A stretch of DNA of 5,239 nt from Spirochaetaceae bacterium (GTDB lineage Bacteria; Spirochaetota; Spirochaetia; Treponematales; Breznakiellaceae), in contig JAITCP010000154.1 in assembly GCA_031283025.1 (NCBI GenBank), forward strand, positions 1-5,239, written 5' to 3'. The translations under genes were made by a program, and so were the position numbers. Below the pieces are notes generated by a model. That model was not told where the DNA came from. It did not search any database and saw only the letters and a program-made list of their open reading frames with translations. Shown here one piece after another: positions 4,183 through 5,239 of the stretch. Every line of letters starts with the position of its first letter. Position 1 is the stretch's first letter.

Positions 4183-5196
4183 CTAAGCAAATTCCTTCAA
4201 GGCTTCCGGCGGCGGCTGGTCAATTACCGTAACACGGCAGGCACGGAAGCGGAGTTCCCCTTCCCGCTTGGATCGCTCTATATCTTCTTCCAGTTGGTAT
4301 TTTACCGTCATGCCGGGCTGGAGTTCGGTAAAATCCTTATTAGTAAGGGTGCTGTAATGGAAGAAAATATTGTTCCGGCTTTCCTCTTTGATAAACCCAA
4401 AACCATTGGCATTAAGGCTGATGATTACAGAAATGCCCTCAACTTTTTTTTGCGGTAAAGCGGCAAGGGACAGCATATCAAAATCGTCCTTTGTTCCCTC
4501 TTGTTCGTTATCAAGCTTAAAATTAAACTGGGTCTGGCTCCGGTCAAAACTTCTGTCAGGAACAAAAAGGTTCTTTACAAATTCATTTCCGTTTTGATCA
4601 ACCCGCTGGTGCATATACACGGAGTAAAACACCTCATCCTGCAATTGCCGGGATGTCCTGGTTTCTACAACATCGCCGCTTTCATTGTGATAGGAAAAGT
4701 CCCAACTGATAAGCATTACCTGGGTTCCCAAAGTGTGGAGCTTGCGGACAAGGGGGACATAATCCCCGTCTCCTGCTACCAGTACCAGAATGTCAAAATG
4801 TTTGTAAATGGCAAGCTCATAGGCTTCCAGGGCAAGCCACACGTCAATGCCCTTTTCCTGGGCCATGTTGTACTCATTGAACCGCAGGGGCAGGTAATGG
4901 GTAACGATATTTTCCCGCATCAGAATATCTTCAAAGACCCGTTCACTTTGAACTTTTTCACCCATTTCCTTTGCGGAAGAACGGCCCTTAAAATAATGAG
5001 CGTCTATAATCTGGCATTGCCTTATATCCAATCCGGTAAATTGGGCAACCTCATGTTTAATAAAATCATGAAGGCCCGATATACTTATCCGGGCTTTTTT
5101 TTCATGCTCATACTTATAAAAATTGCTTACTTTATAAAAATAGTAACCGTCATAAAAAATACCGATCCGGAGAACTTCTAATAGATTATTATTCAC
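4183..5196 (-). CDS. NYN-domain (PIN-like) RNase with C-terminal cold-shock domain
   Basis: A 337-residue soluble protein with two recognisable parts. The N-terminal NYN/LabA-type domain (DUF88, PIN-like nuclease fold) spans about 10-190. It has the first-strand acidic motif IFYDGYYFY (D16), GIDVWLALEA with D118, and LVAGDGDYVPLV with D143 and D145; these acidic residues are expected to bind the metal ion that cleaves RNA. A charged linker (about 200-250) leads to a cold-shock-like OB fold (about 253-322) with RNP1 as NGFGFI (264-269) and RNP2 as NIFFHYS (276-282), which bind single-stranded RNA or DNA. The protein therefore probably binds and trims or degrades RNA; its target is unknown. The start is GTG at 5196-5194: an in-frame TGA lies at 5217-5215, and no ATG or GTG lies between. 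There is no ribosome binding site, and a promoter ends right at the start. It is convergent with prmC. Confidence 0.88.
   Translation of the reverse strand: MNNNLLEVLRIGIFYDGYYFYKVSNFYKYEHEKKARISISGLHDFIKHEVAQFTGLDIRQCQIIDAHYFKGRSSAKEMGEKVQSERVFEDILMRENIVTHYLPLRFNEYNMAQEKGIDVWLALEAYELAIYKHFDILVLVAGDGDYVPLVRKLHTLGTQVMLISWDFSYHNESGDVVETRTSRQLQDEVFYSVYMHQRVDQNGNEFVKNLFVPDRSFDRSQTQFNFKLDNEQEGTKDDFDMLSLAALPQKKVEGISVIISLNANGFGFIKEESRNNIFFHYSTLTNKDFTELQPGMTVKYQLEEDIERSKREGELRFRACRVTVIDQPPPEALKEFA
5095..5102 (-). other. A8 run in the NYN coding sequence, next to a terminator-like hairpin
   Basis: Codons 32-34 (GAA AAA AAA) give eight consecutive A residues on the coding strand, followed at once by a hairpin (GCCC at 5074-5077 pairing with GGGC at 5091-5094, plus GAT/ATC, loop ATACTT). 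Read on the plus strand, the same hairpin is followed by T8 and looks like an intrinsic terminator antisense to the gene. The run may permit polymerase slippage. Its role, if any, is unknown. Confidence 0.35.
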
Positions 5197-5202
5197 ACTT
5201 AA

Positions 5203-5231
5203 AGTAAAATGAATTCAGGCAAGAAAGTCAA
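5203..5231 (-). promoter_or_regulatory. promoter of the NYN-cold-shock gene
   Basis: On the minus strand, TTGACT (5231-5226) and TTTACT (5208-5203, 4 of 6 to TATAAT) are separated by 17 bp. With a 6-nt discriminator the transcript would begin at 5196, the first base of the GTG start codon, so the mRNA may be leaderless. Its 12-bp -35 region is identical to that of the tRNA-Asn promoter. Confidence 0.5.
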
Positions 5232-5239
5232 GGAGTATG

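Noticed and set aside
4501..5181. 226-codon open frame on the plus strand opposite the NYN gene
   Set aside because: It is fully antisense to a gene with two clear domains, has no recognisable motif or ribosome binding site, and contains the terminator-like hairpin.

Overview
The window looks like a chromosomal segment of a spirochaete, most likely a Treponema-type genome of intermediate G+C such as the termite-gut or other environmental treponemes. This is inferred from gene content: an HAE3/MMPL-type RND exporter, a NYN-plus-cold-shock RNA-binding protein, a PlsC-like acyltransferase next to prmC, a tRNA without an encoded CCA, and many palindromic repeats between and inside genes. No database was searched, so the genus is a judgement.

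Left part (1-1400). A truncated RND-superfamily exporter gene runs leftwards out of the window from 506, with a good promoter just outside its start codon. Facing away from it is gene debris: a short gene (about 559-905) broken by a frameshift and perhaps a lost start codon. It is fused in frame to an internal piece of a group II intron reverse transcriptase, which ends at the point where the catalytic YADD motif should appear. A perfect 10-bp inverted repeat lies on that broken end. Next is an intact tRNA-Asn(GTT) on the minus strand with its own promoter and a clear intrinsic terminator.

Middle (1392-3866). Two plus-strand genes, 21 bp apart, probably form an operon: a membrane-anchored PlsC-like acyltransferase with a long C-terminal extension, and prmC (release-factor glutamine methyltransferase). 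prmC carries an extra stretch of about 58-70 codons exactly where the family has a short loop. At the DNA level this is an inverted-repeat element that keeps the reading frame open, like the palindromic elements known inside Rickettsia genes. This is the most striking feature of the window.

Right part (3867-5239). The 316-bp gap between the convergent prmC and NYN genes is packed with repeats: a G-rich tandem repeat able to form a G-quadruplex, a long imperfect hairpin, and repeated C-rich boxes. A minus-strand gene then encodes a two-domain protein, a NYN (PIN-like) nuclease followed by a cold-shock RNA-binding domain. Its promoter places the transcript start on or next to the GTG start codon.

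Overall: housekeeping genes (tRNA-Asn, prmC, lipid acyltransferase, exporter, RNA-processing protein) interleaved with decayed mobile DNA and small palindromic repeats. Three protein genes have sigma-70-like promoters so close to the start codon that their mRNAs may be leaderless or nearly so.
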